Shown: piece by piece, positions 49,101 to 57,705 of the stretch
Position numbering within the stretch: position 1 is the stretch's first letter
How the letters are laid out: every line of letters begins with the position of its first letter
Assembly (NCBI GenBank): GCA_003116975.1
Contig: BGKB01000117.1
Location: forward strand, 122,436 to 186,435
DNA length: 64,000 bases
Direction: 5' to 3'
Origin: Aurantiochytrium sp. KH105
Lineage: Eukaryota; Sar; Bigyra; Thraustochytrida; Thraustochytriidae
Translations under genes and position numbers: made by a program
Notes under the pieces: generated by a model
Database searches by the model: none
The model's input: only the letters and a program-made list of their open reading frames with translations
What the model was told of the DNA's origin: nothing

Positions 49101-49174
49101 TGGCTAAGAAGAAGGACGAGACGAGCAAGACTGACGAAGGTTCTTCTGGTAAGAAGGCGCCGTGGAGAGGCTGA
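43127..49174 (+). CDS. formin (FH2) with ten WASHC3-like repeats in place of a polyproline FH1
   Basis: The 2,015-residue protein has an acidic, disordered N-terminal ~460 residues including a hexapeptide EAPA(N/D)(S/P/F) repeat (nt about 43990-44175). A mixed acidic region and a short coiled coil (about residues 685-735; WDALQLVEVETQRLAEEVSS) follow. Ten ~60-75-residue repeats span residues 817-1483. The FH2 domain runs from about residues 1508 to 1925. FH2 hallmarks are present: KLHWRKV (lasso/knob), LDPQRSNNISIVLSRM, VVRRCLYTLD, FEIVLALGNFLNEG and EGFMLDSLSKLRQV. A Lys-rich tail ends the protein. FH2 dimers nucleate and processively elongate actin filaments. No profilin-binding long polyproline FH1 is seen, and no GBD/FH3, C2 or PTEN domain was recognised. 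The start is the first ATG of the frame. Confidence 0.9.
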   Translation: MFVRKILQANDQQASSRGDEDEEVEEDKKEDADAASESETKNLAARSHGKELGSVMKNDESPADAHQPLAPETAEHKHDDNLISMDDDGGKKTSSLSESLAVESSHGAGSEEKEEAKDGSYPTMEHVSDEGEGRVSQDVASSQNNNLSPSAIDDATATESVSAANETPVVDDVDVSASKETPMVDDVNASEKPPVKNTALEKIPADATSLDETAAETTASIPGKGPAEASASDTNSVKQASSDVPLADGSTSVDGSLPADPEAPTDPGASVDSSISVDASIPVHGSSPADLEAPANSEAPANFEAPADPEAPANFEAPTNSEAPANSEAPADPEAPANSEAPADPEAPVDLETSADLTTTANAKAPTDETSPGNASVSNGAAHESGDLVDQAPTLGAASASQASEDPSAGDQQADETTRAATGQAHSSSGVENTEVAKKEATASIDGDEGNDKVSEKRKKPRSLSSNASERFEEIQQKMTPSQLKRATSSRKASYAIVDEDSDDDEGSNRSIDAYSDEEETFMVRNLDTGEYERVTLSQMINGGVVSGINGGSFDDGEDDSQYEEVESTRDDASTAPKGQRGRFSSLASESVTGEESEAEMQLKLSSLPSISMDGLGVPAPKSGEDEDETDEIDTANAPAPETPASDAPSSNAAPPPEAPRLSPLHRAGAMLVRSILGRRQRSRLVRAFGKWDALQLVEVETQRLAEEVSSKSEECAKLNDENTALRVKRAGEPGPQSEPNLPQLVPIRYAEVPATIPIARESLGASTEGASGAGAGTEGMLSRAQVEALLREKGVDPSLVFGDGAQTATQQEQVVVKLKDDPQYGKFFKMLAVRVPLQAVKNKAEAEGLDPSMLDKDPNDPSPNQPKPAVAAEAPAAAAEIAPVKLKDDPQYGKFFKMLAVRVPLQAVKNKVEAEGLDPNMLDKDPNDPSPNQPKPATSAAGETEEAATGEAAAPVKLKDDPQYGKFFKMLAVRVPLQAVKNKVEAEGLDPNMLDKDPNDPSPNQPAAKKEEEKAAAVALKDDPRYGKFFKMLAVRVPLQAVKNKVEAEGLDPAMMDKDPNDPAPPMPGAESEKGGGENGAVALKDDPRYGKFFKMLAVRVPLQAVKNKVEAEGLDPAMMDKDPNDPAPPLPGAEGGKKKKKEKPTVALKDDPRYGKFFKMLAVRVPLQAVKNKVEAEGLDPAMMDKDPNDPAPAAADEDDEDEDEEEEEAATVALKDDPRYGKFFKMLAVRVPLQAVKNKVEAEGLDPAMMDKDPNDAAPPLEDKDGGKKKSKKKKAKMVKVKDDPRYAPFLKMLAVKVPRGAVEVKMRGKGLDPAILDLDPESLIEAEGEGDGSSKKKKGSKKKAKKAKEMVKLKDDERYAPFFKMLAVKVPRGAVEVKMRGKGLDPEMLDKDPETMIPAAGAEGGDEDSDDDDEEDGEGEVKMVKLKDDERYAPFFKMLAVKVPRGAVEVKMRGKGLDPEMLDKDPETMIPAAGSGSGKKTASSKAAKPKAKPKPKPVEKKPDKIVRRKLHWRKVTKHALDKADDRALWTKASKFMFEQREVKELNDYFTFNMSEQERRKEREKAAKAKEEGASGAGDAGKKKKAKKEAKKQVLDPQRSNNISIVLSRMKGHGIDSKVVRRCLYTLDVPDSVSTEDVRSLLGLLPTPEEEKTLKAFEGERSELERAEAYFLDLMDIPRYKQRVNCFLYKLKFNESYEEAEIDFEVLGKACKEILESKKLRRIFEIVLALGNFLNEGESPPPARVAEGFMLDSLSKLRQVRSFQSKTTALHYMVMLIQTRQVELVSYVKSETDNVRAASNVSLTNALAQLQVLENGIKTLANEVKFVAGILEDPAKREAMTEEDQAFALGLNRFYKEASSSLEELRTNANETEESFKTVVDYFCEDASTTSETLFRMLQGFFADFELALNENDAARQKYLRVKRQKEKIEAQKQKDEAQKQKEKPKGKAAGAEVRKAKAKPKDGEEGPKSKDGNGASTSKADADASKPVAKKKDETSKTDEGSSGKKAPWRG
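45575..47580 (+). repeat. ten coding repeats with WASHC3 (CCDC53)-like motif in the formin
   Basis: Repeats start at about 45575, 45779, 45995, 46181, 46373, 46567, 46768, 46969, 47187 and 47407. Repeats 1-7 share KLKDDP(Q/R)YGKFFKMLAVRV with PLQAVKNK(V/A)EAEGLDP. Repeats 8-10 share RYAPF(F/L)KMLAVKVPRGAVE with VKMRGKGLDP. The shared pattern, DPxY then a (F/L)KML core, VPxxAVxxKMxxxGLDP, is the C-terminal motif of WASHC3/CCDC53 in the WASH complex. Linkers are acidic, Lys-rich or Pro-rich and vary. Repeats 6 and 7 are nearly identical in DNA, indicating recent duplication or gene conversion. Confidence 0.93.
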
Positions 49175-50290
49175 TTAGCTAGCTAGTTTACTAGGCAAGC
49201 TTACAATAGATTGTGACAGAGAATGTAAAAAAGTTACTTTACTACACTGCATGAAAAGGCTCCCAAGAGATTGATTGGGAAGGGCAATAGTTACTCGTGG
49301 TGTATGAACATACTCTATTTGAGGATGGATGGTGCACAAGCCTACTTTTCAGCTAGCTTACTTGCAAAATAGATTGTCACTACGAATGAAAAAAGGTTAC
49401 TTGTTCCTACACTGCAGAGATTGACTGAGAAGAGCAATAGTTACTCGTGGTGTATGAATGAACATTTTACATTCAAGGATGGATGGTGCACGAGCCTACT
49501 TTTCAGCTAGCTTACTTGCAATAGATTGTCACTACGAATGGAAAAAAAGGGTACTTGTTACTACACTGCAGAGATTGACTGAGAAGAGCAATAGTTACTC
49601 GTGGTGTATGAATGAACATTTTACATTCAAGGATGGATGGTGCATGAGCCTACTTTAAATCCTTTTCTGACAAAATTGGGGGAAGAGCATTTTTACTTTT
49701 AGGGAGGGGCTTGCCCACCTACCTGTGTGATGAAGGTGGACTGGCCGGGGCTCACCAGGACTATTGAAAAAAATATGAAGAGAGTGAAAATGAAAAAAGG
49801 GGCAAATTTGCAATTTTAAGTTGGAGATGTACGTGGTAATGGCACCGCAAAAAAGGAGTGCGGTAAAAGAGGCGCAGATTATGTCATGCGTAGGGTGGCT
49901 GCTCGTGGACACGACGACGAGGCTGTGAATAGACTTTTTTTAATGTGATGAAGGAGGTGTCCTCCCGCACGGGTGCTCTTGGCTGAGAGCGCAGCGGAAG
50001 ATTACAAAGGACACCTGTGTCTTGCCATGGTCGCTGTGGCCAAACGTGAAAGACCTGTGTGTATATGTGCTAGAGGTCAACACGCTCCAAAAAAAAAAAA
50101 GGGAGAAGAGGGGAAAAGGCTAGAAAGTAGGACGAGTACGGGAGAGCTGAAGATTCGTTCGCTAGCGGGCATGCTCGCGACTCGGAGCTAGAAAAAAAAC
50201 GAGCAGTTTCCCCCCGGGGATGCTGTAGAATACAATTTCGCGCAGTTGTGCAAGTTCGAGAGCTTTGACAAAGAAAGTGGGCGTAGTGGC
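49175..50290. other. formin 3' region with triple repeat, and Myb gene 3' end
   Basis: AT-rich relative to its flanks. The first ~480 bases are a tandem triple repeat starting seven bases after the formin stop (listed separately). Bases 49657-50290 hold a short A-rich stretch (A12 near 50090-50100) and the convergent 3' end of the Myb gene. No gene was seen. Confidence 0.6.
49181..49656 (+). repeat. three tandem ~152-170-bp repeats in the formin 3' UTR
   Basis: Units are 49181-49350, 49351-49504 and 49505-49656. Each begins AGCTAG(T/C)TTACT and contains AATAGATTGT(C/G)AC, ACTACACTGCA, a GAGATTGA(C/T)TG stretch, CAATAGTTACTCGTGGTGTA and GGATGGATGGTGCA(C/T). Units 2 and 3 are nearly the same; unit 1 has diverged and is longer. 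Confidence 0.9.
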
Positions 50291-51538
50291 TTACTCGAAC
50301 TCGTTGACCATGAAGGCGCACCAATCGGCGAGCTCATCATCGCCACCGTGGTTTGTGGTCGCGGCGACATCGTGCGAGTTGACCGAGACCTGACGAAGCG
50401 AAGATACCCAGTTATGGTTGGTGGATGTGAATCGGGAGGCCATCTTAGCGGGCGGCGCGGCGGGGATGGGCGATGCCGTGGTGGTTGTGGTTGAGCCCGA
50501 GCCCGAGCCGGCAGTGGTACGCGAGGTGTTGGAGGACACCGACGAGGTTGCCGAGGGGGGCGAGGGAGGGATCGAAGCGGCAGGCATTGCCGGAGCGATG
50601 ACGTCCTTTTGGGTGGAGGTTGCGGGGGCCCGGGGCAACGGTGCCTCAAAGATGGGGGGCGGGGGCGTGGGCGCCTGCTGGGGCTGGGGCTGGGGGGAGC
50701 GCATGATGTACAGATTGTCAGAGAGACGCTCGGGCTGGAATTGAGGCGATGCCTGGTTTTGGGCAGGCTGTGTGACAACGGGTGCGGCAAGCTGCGGCGG
50801 CGGTGGCGGCGTCGACGTCTCGTGCATCTGGTGGGGCGCCTGGGTCTGCTGCGCTTGCATGGGCATGTGCGGTGGCGCCTGCTGTTGCATGTTGGGTGCC
50901 AGGGCCAGTTGTTGCTGTTGCTGTTGCTGTTGCTGCTGCATCTGCATGTTGTGCTGCTTGGTGCACTCTGCCTTGATACGTTTCATGAGCGCGCGGAACC
51001 GGGACTTGAGCATGTTATCATTGCGGCCGTTGAATTCCTTTGCGATGCGGACCCACGAGTTCTTGTGCTTGGCGTAGAGGCGGAGGAGGAGCTCGTCCTC
51101 TTCTTGCGTCCACTCGCGCTTGCGGATGCCCGGTGTGATGGAGGTCCAGCGGTCTCGGCATTGCTTGGCGCTGCGCGTGGGGATGCGCTGCGCGACTGCG
51201 GACCAGGAGACCTTGGGGTTTGCGGCGGTGGCGCCGGGGCGCTGGAGCTCTGCGACGACGGCGCGCAGCTGCTTGTCCTCGGTGGGTCCCCACTTGCGGC
51301 GGCGGCGCTTCTTGCGGTCGTCGCTGGTGCTGGCGCCTGCGCCGGACTTGCGGCGGATTTTGCTGCTGCCGCTGCCAGAGTTCTTGCGGCTCACGTCGTC
51401 GTCCTCGTCGCTCCAGCTCGAGCACGTGCTGCCGGTCTCGCTGTCGGAGCGGGACCGCGAGCTCGACAGCGCGTCGGTGCTCACCTCCTCGTCCTTCATG
51501 ACCTGGTCGAACCCGCGCTTCTTCATCAGCAGGCCCAT
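50291..51538 (-). CDS. two-repeat Myb/SANT transcription factor
   Basis: The 415-residue nuclear protein has two adjacent Myb/SANT repeats. Repeat 1 (about 83-133) has RKWGPTEDKQLRAVV...VSWSAVAQRIPTRSAKQCRDRW, and repeat 2 (about 141-187) has REWTQEEDELLLRLYAKHKNSWVRIAKEF. RSAKQCRDRW is the DNA-contact helix typical of Myb. The stretch before repeat 1 is Lys/Arg-rich and probably carries the nuclear localisation signal. The C-terminal half is Gln-, Pro- and Ser/Thr-rich, typical of an activation region. Binding of a Myb recognition element is inferred. The ATG at 51538 was used; the frame continues upstream 26 codons only to a GTG. Confidence 0.92.
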   Translation of the reverse strand: MGLLMKKRGFDQVMKDEEVSTDALSSSRSRSDSETGSTCSSWSDEDDDVSRKNSGSGSSKIRRKSGAGASTSDDRKKRRRRKWGPTEDKQLRAVVAELQRPGATAANPKVSWSAVAQRIPTRSAKQCRDRWTSITPGIRKREWTQEEDELLLRLYAKHKNSWVRIAKEFNGRNDNMLKSRFRALMKRIKAECTKQHNMQMQQQQQQQQQQLALAPNMQQQAPPHMPMQAQQTQAPHQMHETSTPPPPPQLAAPVVTQPAQNQASPQFQPERLSDNLYIMRSPQPQPQQAPTPPPPIFEAPLPRAPATSTQKDVIAPAMPAASIPPSPPSATSSVSSNTSRTTAGSGSGSTTTTTASPIPAAPPAKMASRFTSTNHNWVSSLRQVSVNSHDVAATTNHGGDDELADWCAFMVNEFE

Positions 51539-54473
51539 CTTCCCGGCTCTCGCTCTCTGCTCTCGCTCTCTCTCTCGCGCTTGCCTCGCTGCTGCTCCTC
51601 GCTCGCCTGCATGCACCGCAGCCTGCGCCTGCCTACGCTCCCGCGAAGATGGCGATCTCGCGCGCTCGCTCGTAGCGGGTTTGCGGACTGGCTCGGACGG
51701 ATGGCGCCCTCACCTGCTGCCGCTGCTGCTGCTGTGGCCGGGCTGGCTCGGCTCGGCTCGGCTCGGCTCGATGCGACCCGACTCGACTCGCGAGAGCTGG
51801 AAGCGCGGGAGGAAGGAAGGAGGGCGGGAGGAGGCCTGGCCCCGGAGGGGGGAGGAGCGAAGGGATGCGAAGGCGCGACTCGCTCGACTCGCTCGACTCG
51901 ACTCGGGCGAGGCGGGCGGCGAGGGAGGCTGCGGCGGCTGGCTGCTCGCAAGCTGGAGCGCAGCGGGTCCTCGGCGCGAACGCTCGGGGGCTTGCTCGCG
52001 GGGACGCTGGCTGGCGGGGCGGTGGCTGGCCGGCGGCGGCCTGGTGGTGGCTCGGGCGCTCGCTCGCTGGCTGGATGGCTTGCGAAAGGTGTTTGCTTCA
52101 GCTGGCGCGCGAGGTGACTAGCTCTAGCGAGCTTTACTGGCACTTGCGGTGACGGGCGGTACAGCAAGGCAGGCAGGCAGGCAGGCAGGCAGGGCCTGGT
52201 GCGCAGTGCGCGCGGTGCGAGGGCCGTGAGGGAGGGAGGTGTCTCTCGCCAGCACGGGCAGGGAGGGCAGGCAGCACGGGCAAGCGGCTTCCGTGCTCGA
52301 GCCCGGGATGCGATTTGGATTGGTTTGAAATGCGCTCGAGTTTCAACTTGAAATTCGCGATTTGAAATCCTGCCTAGCCATGAACATGTATGATGGATGG
52401 GCCGAGCCGATTCAAACCGAAGCTGTAGCAAGCAGCACGCCGCCCGCACCGCTCGCTTGGCTCGGCTCGGCTCGGCTCGGCTCGGCTCGGCTCGGCTTGG
52501 CTTGGCTCGCTCGCCCGCCCCTCGCAGTCGCGCGCGCGGATCCGCGCCGGGCGGGCGACGCCGGGCGCGGGGAGGCGCTTCCTGCGCAGCCGCGGCCCGG
52601 AAGCCGCGCGGAAGCCGGCGGCCTGCGGCGGCGGGCGCTGCGAGTCGCGCGCCGCGGGTGCTGGTTCCGGGGAAGACGCGGAGAAGCGCGGAAGCGGGGC
52701 GGAAGCCTGTGGGAAACCACCCGCCATGGCCGCCGCCGCCGCCCCCGGCCGCGCCCCCCCCCGTTGTGGGGTCCTACAGCTTGCTGCCCAGCTTGGGGCG
52801 AAAGCTGCCAGCTTTGCAAGAGCTGCGGGACGATTCTGCGCGTGCAACAGACGCCCTGCGGTGGCCTCTGACGGCGCGCAAAGGCAGTGGAGAAGAGGGT
52901 ACACGCGCCCACTGCGGTACGGTTGCGGGGCACGTGCAGACGGATCGCGCAGGTTGGATCAAGGTTCCGGCGGGGACGGACGCGAGACGTCCCGCACCAC
53001 AGCGCGCGGCGGCTACAAAAGGTAGGGTCGGCAAAGGTGTGCTGACCACATGGCCGCTGCCATCCGCTGTGGGACTTGGCCCACGCGTCCAAGCCGGAGA
53101 AGCCGCCTTCCTGACGCGCCATCTTGCTGGGACGATGTGGATGCGTCCCCACGAAGAACCCCGGAATCCGGGCGGAAACAGCGCTTCTGCTGTGAGGAGC
53201 GGCCGCCCGCCGCACCTTTGCGCCACTGCCTCTGCGCACACTAAGGTCACGTGTAGAGGTTGACACTGCGACGTTTGCGGGCTTCACGGTCCTCTCCGGC
53301 GGAGGCGCGCCACTGGCCTTGCCACGCGACTCGGTGCCCCTGCCCGCAGCCGGACACGAGCGTTCGTGCGCGGCTCCGCTTCCGGCAAAGTGTGGCACTC
53401 ATCGCCCGCAGCCACTATATGCCGCTGGCCTCCCGGGGGTCCGCAGACGAAGGTGTGGGTCTGTTTGCCGCCTCGCTGCGGTATGCCGTCAGGCATGCGA
53501 GGCGGTGAGAATCCTCCACTCCAGCACAGCTGCGCCAGACCTCCCACCAGGCTCCCCGCAAGCCAAGCCTTGTCCACCACTCGCGGACCCGGCGGTATTT
53601 TTAGTAAATATTCTGATCGAACGTTCCTGGGTCCGGTGCGATGCCGCAGTTTTGTCTCCCTTTGTCTCCAAGGTCGGTGCCATGCCCTGCCTCAAGGTCA
53701 ATGAACTCTAGGCCTATACTCTACTGTCCGAGGCCGGTATACTACTCTGCCGGCGCACTGGCCATGGTGGCTGCGGGCAGCAGCAATGCGCTGGCCGATC
53801 CGCGTCTCGGCATCTGGCTGGGCCAGCCAGCTGACTCACTAACCGACCACTGCCCGCCGGCCCGCCGCCGGTATGCAGTACGAATGTATACACTGTGCCG
53901 TGCCGCCTATAACCGACTGTTTGGCGCGCGGGGAAGTCGTGCAAAATTCACGACCGCGAGTGGCGACACGCGCGGGCCGCCTGTCTGTCTGTCTGTCTTT
54001 CTGGCCGCCTCCCGCCTGCCCCATTGTTCCCCTCTCCGCCGCATACCGCACTTGCGGACGCTGCCGGCAAGTGCGGAATGGCCGCCCCGGAAACCAGCGG
54101 AAAACCCCGCGCGCAGGGGAGGACCCTCGCTGCACGTCCCTCCCTCCCGGTCCGCGCAGCACCGTGCATACAGCGCATGTACCGCGGCGCTGGCGCCACG
54201 GGCGCGCCGCGGCACACGCAAATCACCCGAGCCAGCCCGAGTGACTCGCCTCGCCTCGTCTCGCTCCGCCCGCGTCGCGGCTGCGGCCGGTTTCCGGGGG
54301 CCGGTGCGGAGGAGGGAGGAAGGCGGCGAGGGGAGGGGGGAAGGAGGGAGGAGGCCGCGGCGCATCGCTGGGCGGCCTGGCGCGAGGGATGGCTGGGTTC
54401 TACGAAATGCGGCGGCATGGCTTGCAGTCAGTAGTATGAGAACTCATTAACTGTAAGCGAGACGCGCAGGACG

Positions 54474-54526
54474 GTCGATCGATCGATCGATCGAACAATC
54501 GGTCGATCGAACGATCGATCGATCGG
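54474..54526 (+). repeat. GATC tetranucleotide microsatellite
   Basis: GATC repeats with a few interruptions (a GAACAATC and a GAACGATC). The run is largely self-complementary and so could form a hairpin. Located in the gene-poor region. Confidence 0.9.
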
Positions 54527-55378
54527 AGCCTGGAGCGCACGCGCGAGACCGTGTCCGAAGCCGTTGCGCCGCACCGCCAAAGCAAGCTCGGCTGTGGCTC
54601 GGTCGAGAGAGGGGTCGCGGCGGTGTGCTTGCTTGTACACAGGTCCCGGGAAGCCTTGGAGTCGATCGGAGTTGAGCTCTTCGTTTTTCGAGTTCATCTT
54701 CACTTTATAGGTAAAATAAAATTCCTCTCTCTCTCTCTCTCTCTATTCCAGCTGGACGTGACGGCAGTGGTGCGGAGAAAGATTCTGCGGACCCGGGAGC
54801 GCGGAAACGCGGACCGCGCAGCGCAGCACGGCTACGAGTACCTTTTCTAATAAGCCACCGCGAGCGAGCGACTGCGACCAGACCAGACCGCTGGCAGGCG
54901 GGCACGATCCTAGCAGGGTCGATTTCCTCAACCAACCTCTCGCTCTCGCTCTCGCGCGATGCGAGCGAGCCTGGCCTGCGAAGCCAGGACTCACATATCT
55001 CGTCCCGCGGTCGATCTCTGCAGCTGCTGCAAACTGCTTCTCTCTTTGCGTTCGCATGTCCGCGGACTCTGCGCTTGCCGTATCCCTCGCTTGCTTTGCA
55101 TTGCTTTCTTTCTTCGCTTCTTGTGCGTCAGATCAGATCGACTCGACTTGCCTCGACTCGGCTCGACTCAGATCGGCTCGAACGGAGTCGATTGGAGGTG
55201 ATGCGATCGCGGCGATGGATCGTCTCGCCCGCGGAACGGGTGAGGCAAAGCAAGCGCAGCTCGTACAAGAGCCGCTGCCGCCGCTTCTTCGGGCCTCGCC
55301 GATCCCCGCCGCCGAACGGCGATCATAAGGGTGTTTCGCTCTTGAGAAATCAGTCGAGCACGTTGACGTAAGGCAGGG

Positions 55379-55404
55379 AGCTACAGCTAGCTATAGCTGT
55401 AGCT
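55379..55404 (+). repeat. AGCT-rich inverted repeat (11-bp arms, 4-base loop)
   Basis: Arm AGCTACAGCTA at 55379-55389, loop GCTA, arm TAGCTGTAGCT at 55394-55404. Followed by more AGCTAG-type sequence to about 55430. Function unknown. Confidence 0.85.
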
Positions 55405-57617
55405 AGCGAGCTAGGTAGCTAGTAGCTAGTTCTCAACGCGAGAATTATTCGCACGCAAGCAACGAAGGTGGACATTGCAATTTCGATGTCCCTCCTGCCG
55501 TCGGAATCTTCGAAGAAACGACCCAACTCAGGCCCGCTCTCGCCTTTCCGCAAGCCCAATTTTTCGCACCACCGGGACTGCATTTTGAACTCGCCCAATC
55601 GTTCGCCCCGCGACAGTGACGCAAGAAGAAAGTTTCCTGCGCCTTCTTCTTCTTCTTCTTGTTATTGAAGAACTTCTTGTCCTTCATCATCATCATTATC
55701 TTCTTCTGTTGTTTTCAGATCGACACAGAGCACAGCAAAGCCGTTCTTGAAGCCCTGCGGCAGCGCCAGCGAGCAGTCCTAGCAGTGCAGATATCTCTAA
55801 AACTGCTAAAAACAAAAATGCAGCACCCACCCACCCACCCATGGCCACTGGCATGTGCGGCGCGAGCCACACCCTCGCAAGCCTCTCCTCCCTTGCCCCG
55901 TCAGATCGAGCCGCGCCAAGGCCGTACTCGGCACAGACTGCCATATGCCAACTGCAACGTGCACTCGCCTGATGCGTCCGGCTGATGCGAACGCAGCGTG
56001 GCACAGCGTAGCACAGCACGGCCGCGGTGATGCACAGCAGCTTCGCTTCGTTTCTGCCGGCCGCCGTCGCAGCTTCAAAGGTGCCGCGCCCCCCCCCCCC
56101 CTGCTCCGCACTCTTCTTTCATCTCACCTGCCCCCATCGGTCCGGTCCACGCCGCGTTTTCCCCGCCCGCAGCCTATTCGCTTCTACCCCGCAGCAAACC
56201 CGCCAGCCGCTAACCGTTAATGGAATGGCCGCCGACCCACCCCGCAGCTACCGCCGCCGGTGTGGGCCGGCCTGGGCTGCTCCCGCGATTCCTGGGACGC
56301 GCCGTCGCAATTGGGGCCACCATCGTCGCGTCGCGACCCATCCGAAGTCAGAGTCGCCAGAGCCAGGCGCGGAGCCACCGCGGCCGGTAGCGGCCGGCGA
56401 CGGCGACGTGCCGAGCGAGACGAAGGAGGAAGGCCGCCGCGCGAGCTCACTTACTTCCTTGCCGCGTTCGGCTTTCCCAGGTCGCCTGTGTTGCCGAGGA
56501 AAGAGCTCGATTTATCTCTCTATCTTTGTCGCCGTCAACGCGCTCCAGCAAGCACCATGACGCTGACGCGCGGGCTCGTACGTCCTGAGGAGCACGGCGC
56601 TGGCGACGGTGCCGGAGGCTTCTCCGGAAGGAAGCCCCGCGCGGCCGTCAAGTTGCTGCAACGAGGAGCGGGAAACAGCGTAGCAGCAGCAGCAGCTGCA
56701 GCAGCTGCAGCGGCGGCGGCGGCGGCTGAGCGGGCGTTGACCGACCGTCCGAGGGCGGGTCATCGCGGCGTGGTATTGGAGCCGCAGAAGGCGGGCCGGT
56801 AGGACACAGCGGCCACGAGTTGCGTCGAGGCGAGGTGAGGCGAGGCGAGTCGAGTTCTCAGTCGCGTCGCCTCTGTCTCGAGGCTGCTGCGCCTCGAGGC
56901 GCGAAGTCGCGGCCGGCAGGCGGCGAGAGCAGCCGTGCTGCAGCGGCGGCGGCGGCGGACGACTTGAGGTGAGGGCGGGCAGTGCCTCGTACACGGTGGA
57001 ATGCTGGTGCGGTGTTCTTGCGGGAGAAGCTCTACGCCACAGTGGCTCTAGCCGTGCTGCGCCGCCGCCTGCGGGCCCGCAAATCCCCGCTTCCGTGGGG
57101 TGGCGCGAGGCGGCACAGCACGGTTGGCCGCACAAAAATGGCCAACAGGCATGAGACGAACAAACAAATAGCTGTTCCCAGGAAACGAACTCGGCAGGAC
57201 GCGGCGGTCGGAGTGCCCGGCACCGACTGCGACAGCGACGTCCAACAAGCGAGGCATTTATTTTCGCCGTCCTGATGGGCCCGAGAATTCTTCTTCTTTC
57301 CAGGAATCATGCCATTTGGCGCTCGAGAGACGGATCGAGCGATGGATCGAGCGAGCGAGCGATTGCTTCATCAGATCAAGCGACCGGTCCATGGGTCGTG
57401 CCAGGCGCAGCTGCTGCTGCAGCAGCCAGCACCCGGTCAGCTGTAGCGTGCAGGTGCGTGCATCAGAACACGAGGCGTACGCGGGATGGACGAACTTGAG
57501 GTTGTCAAACATGGGCCTCTCCCGCATCCCCGTAGGGACGCAGACGCCGAAGCTGGTCCCGATGGGGGGAATTTGACGCAGCGGGACCTCCCTCGCTCCA
57601 CGACGCCAGCTGCAGCT

Positions 57618-57705
57618 CATTCGCATACCAGCTCATTGCATTTCATCTCATTTCAGTCCATTCAATTTCATTGCATCTCATTGCATCTCATTGCGTTGCA
57701 CGGCA
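57618..57705 (+). repeat. CATTGCATCTCATT-type low-complexity run
   Basis: A stretch of repeated, partly degenerate CATTGCAT/CATCTCATT/CATTTCA units with no gene across it. Confidence 0.75.

Noticed and set aside
52412-53398. 328-residue minus-strand frame in the gene-poor region
   Set aside because: Arg/Ala/Pro-rich from GC-rich DNA, and the same strand composition gives long frames on the other strand too.
55486-55668. 60-residue frame MSLLPSESSKKRPNSG... in the gene-poor region
   Set aside because: Ordinary composition but too short, with no upstream/downstream splice partner that I could support.
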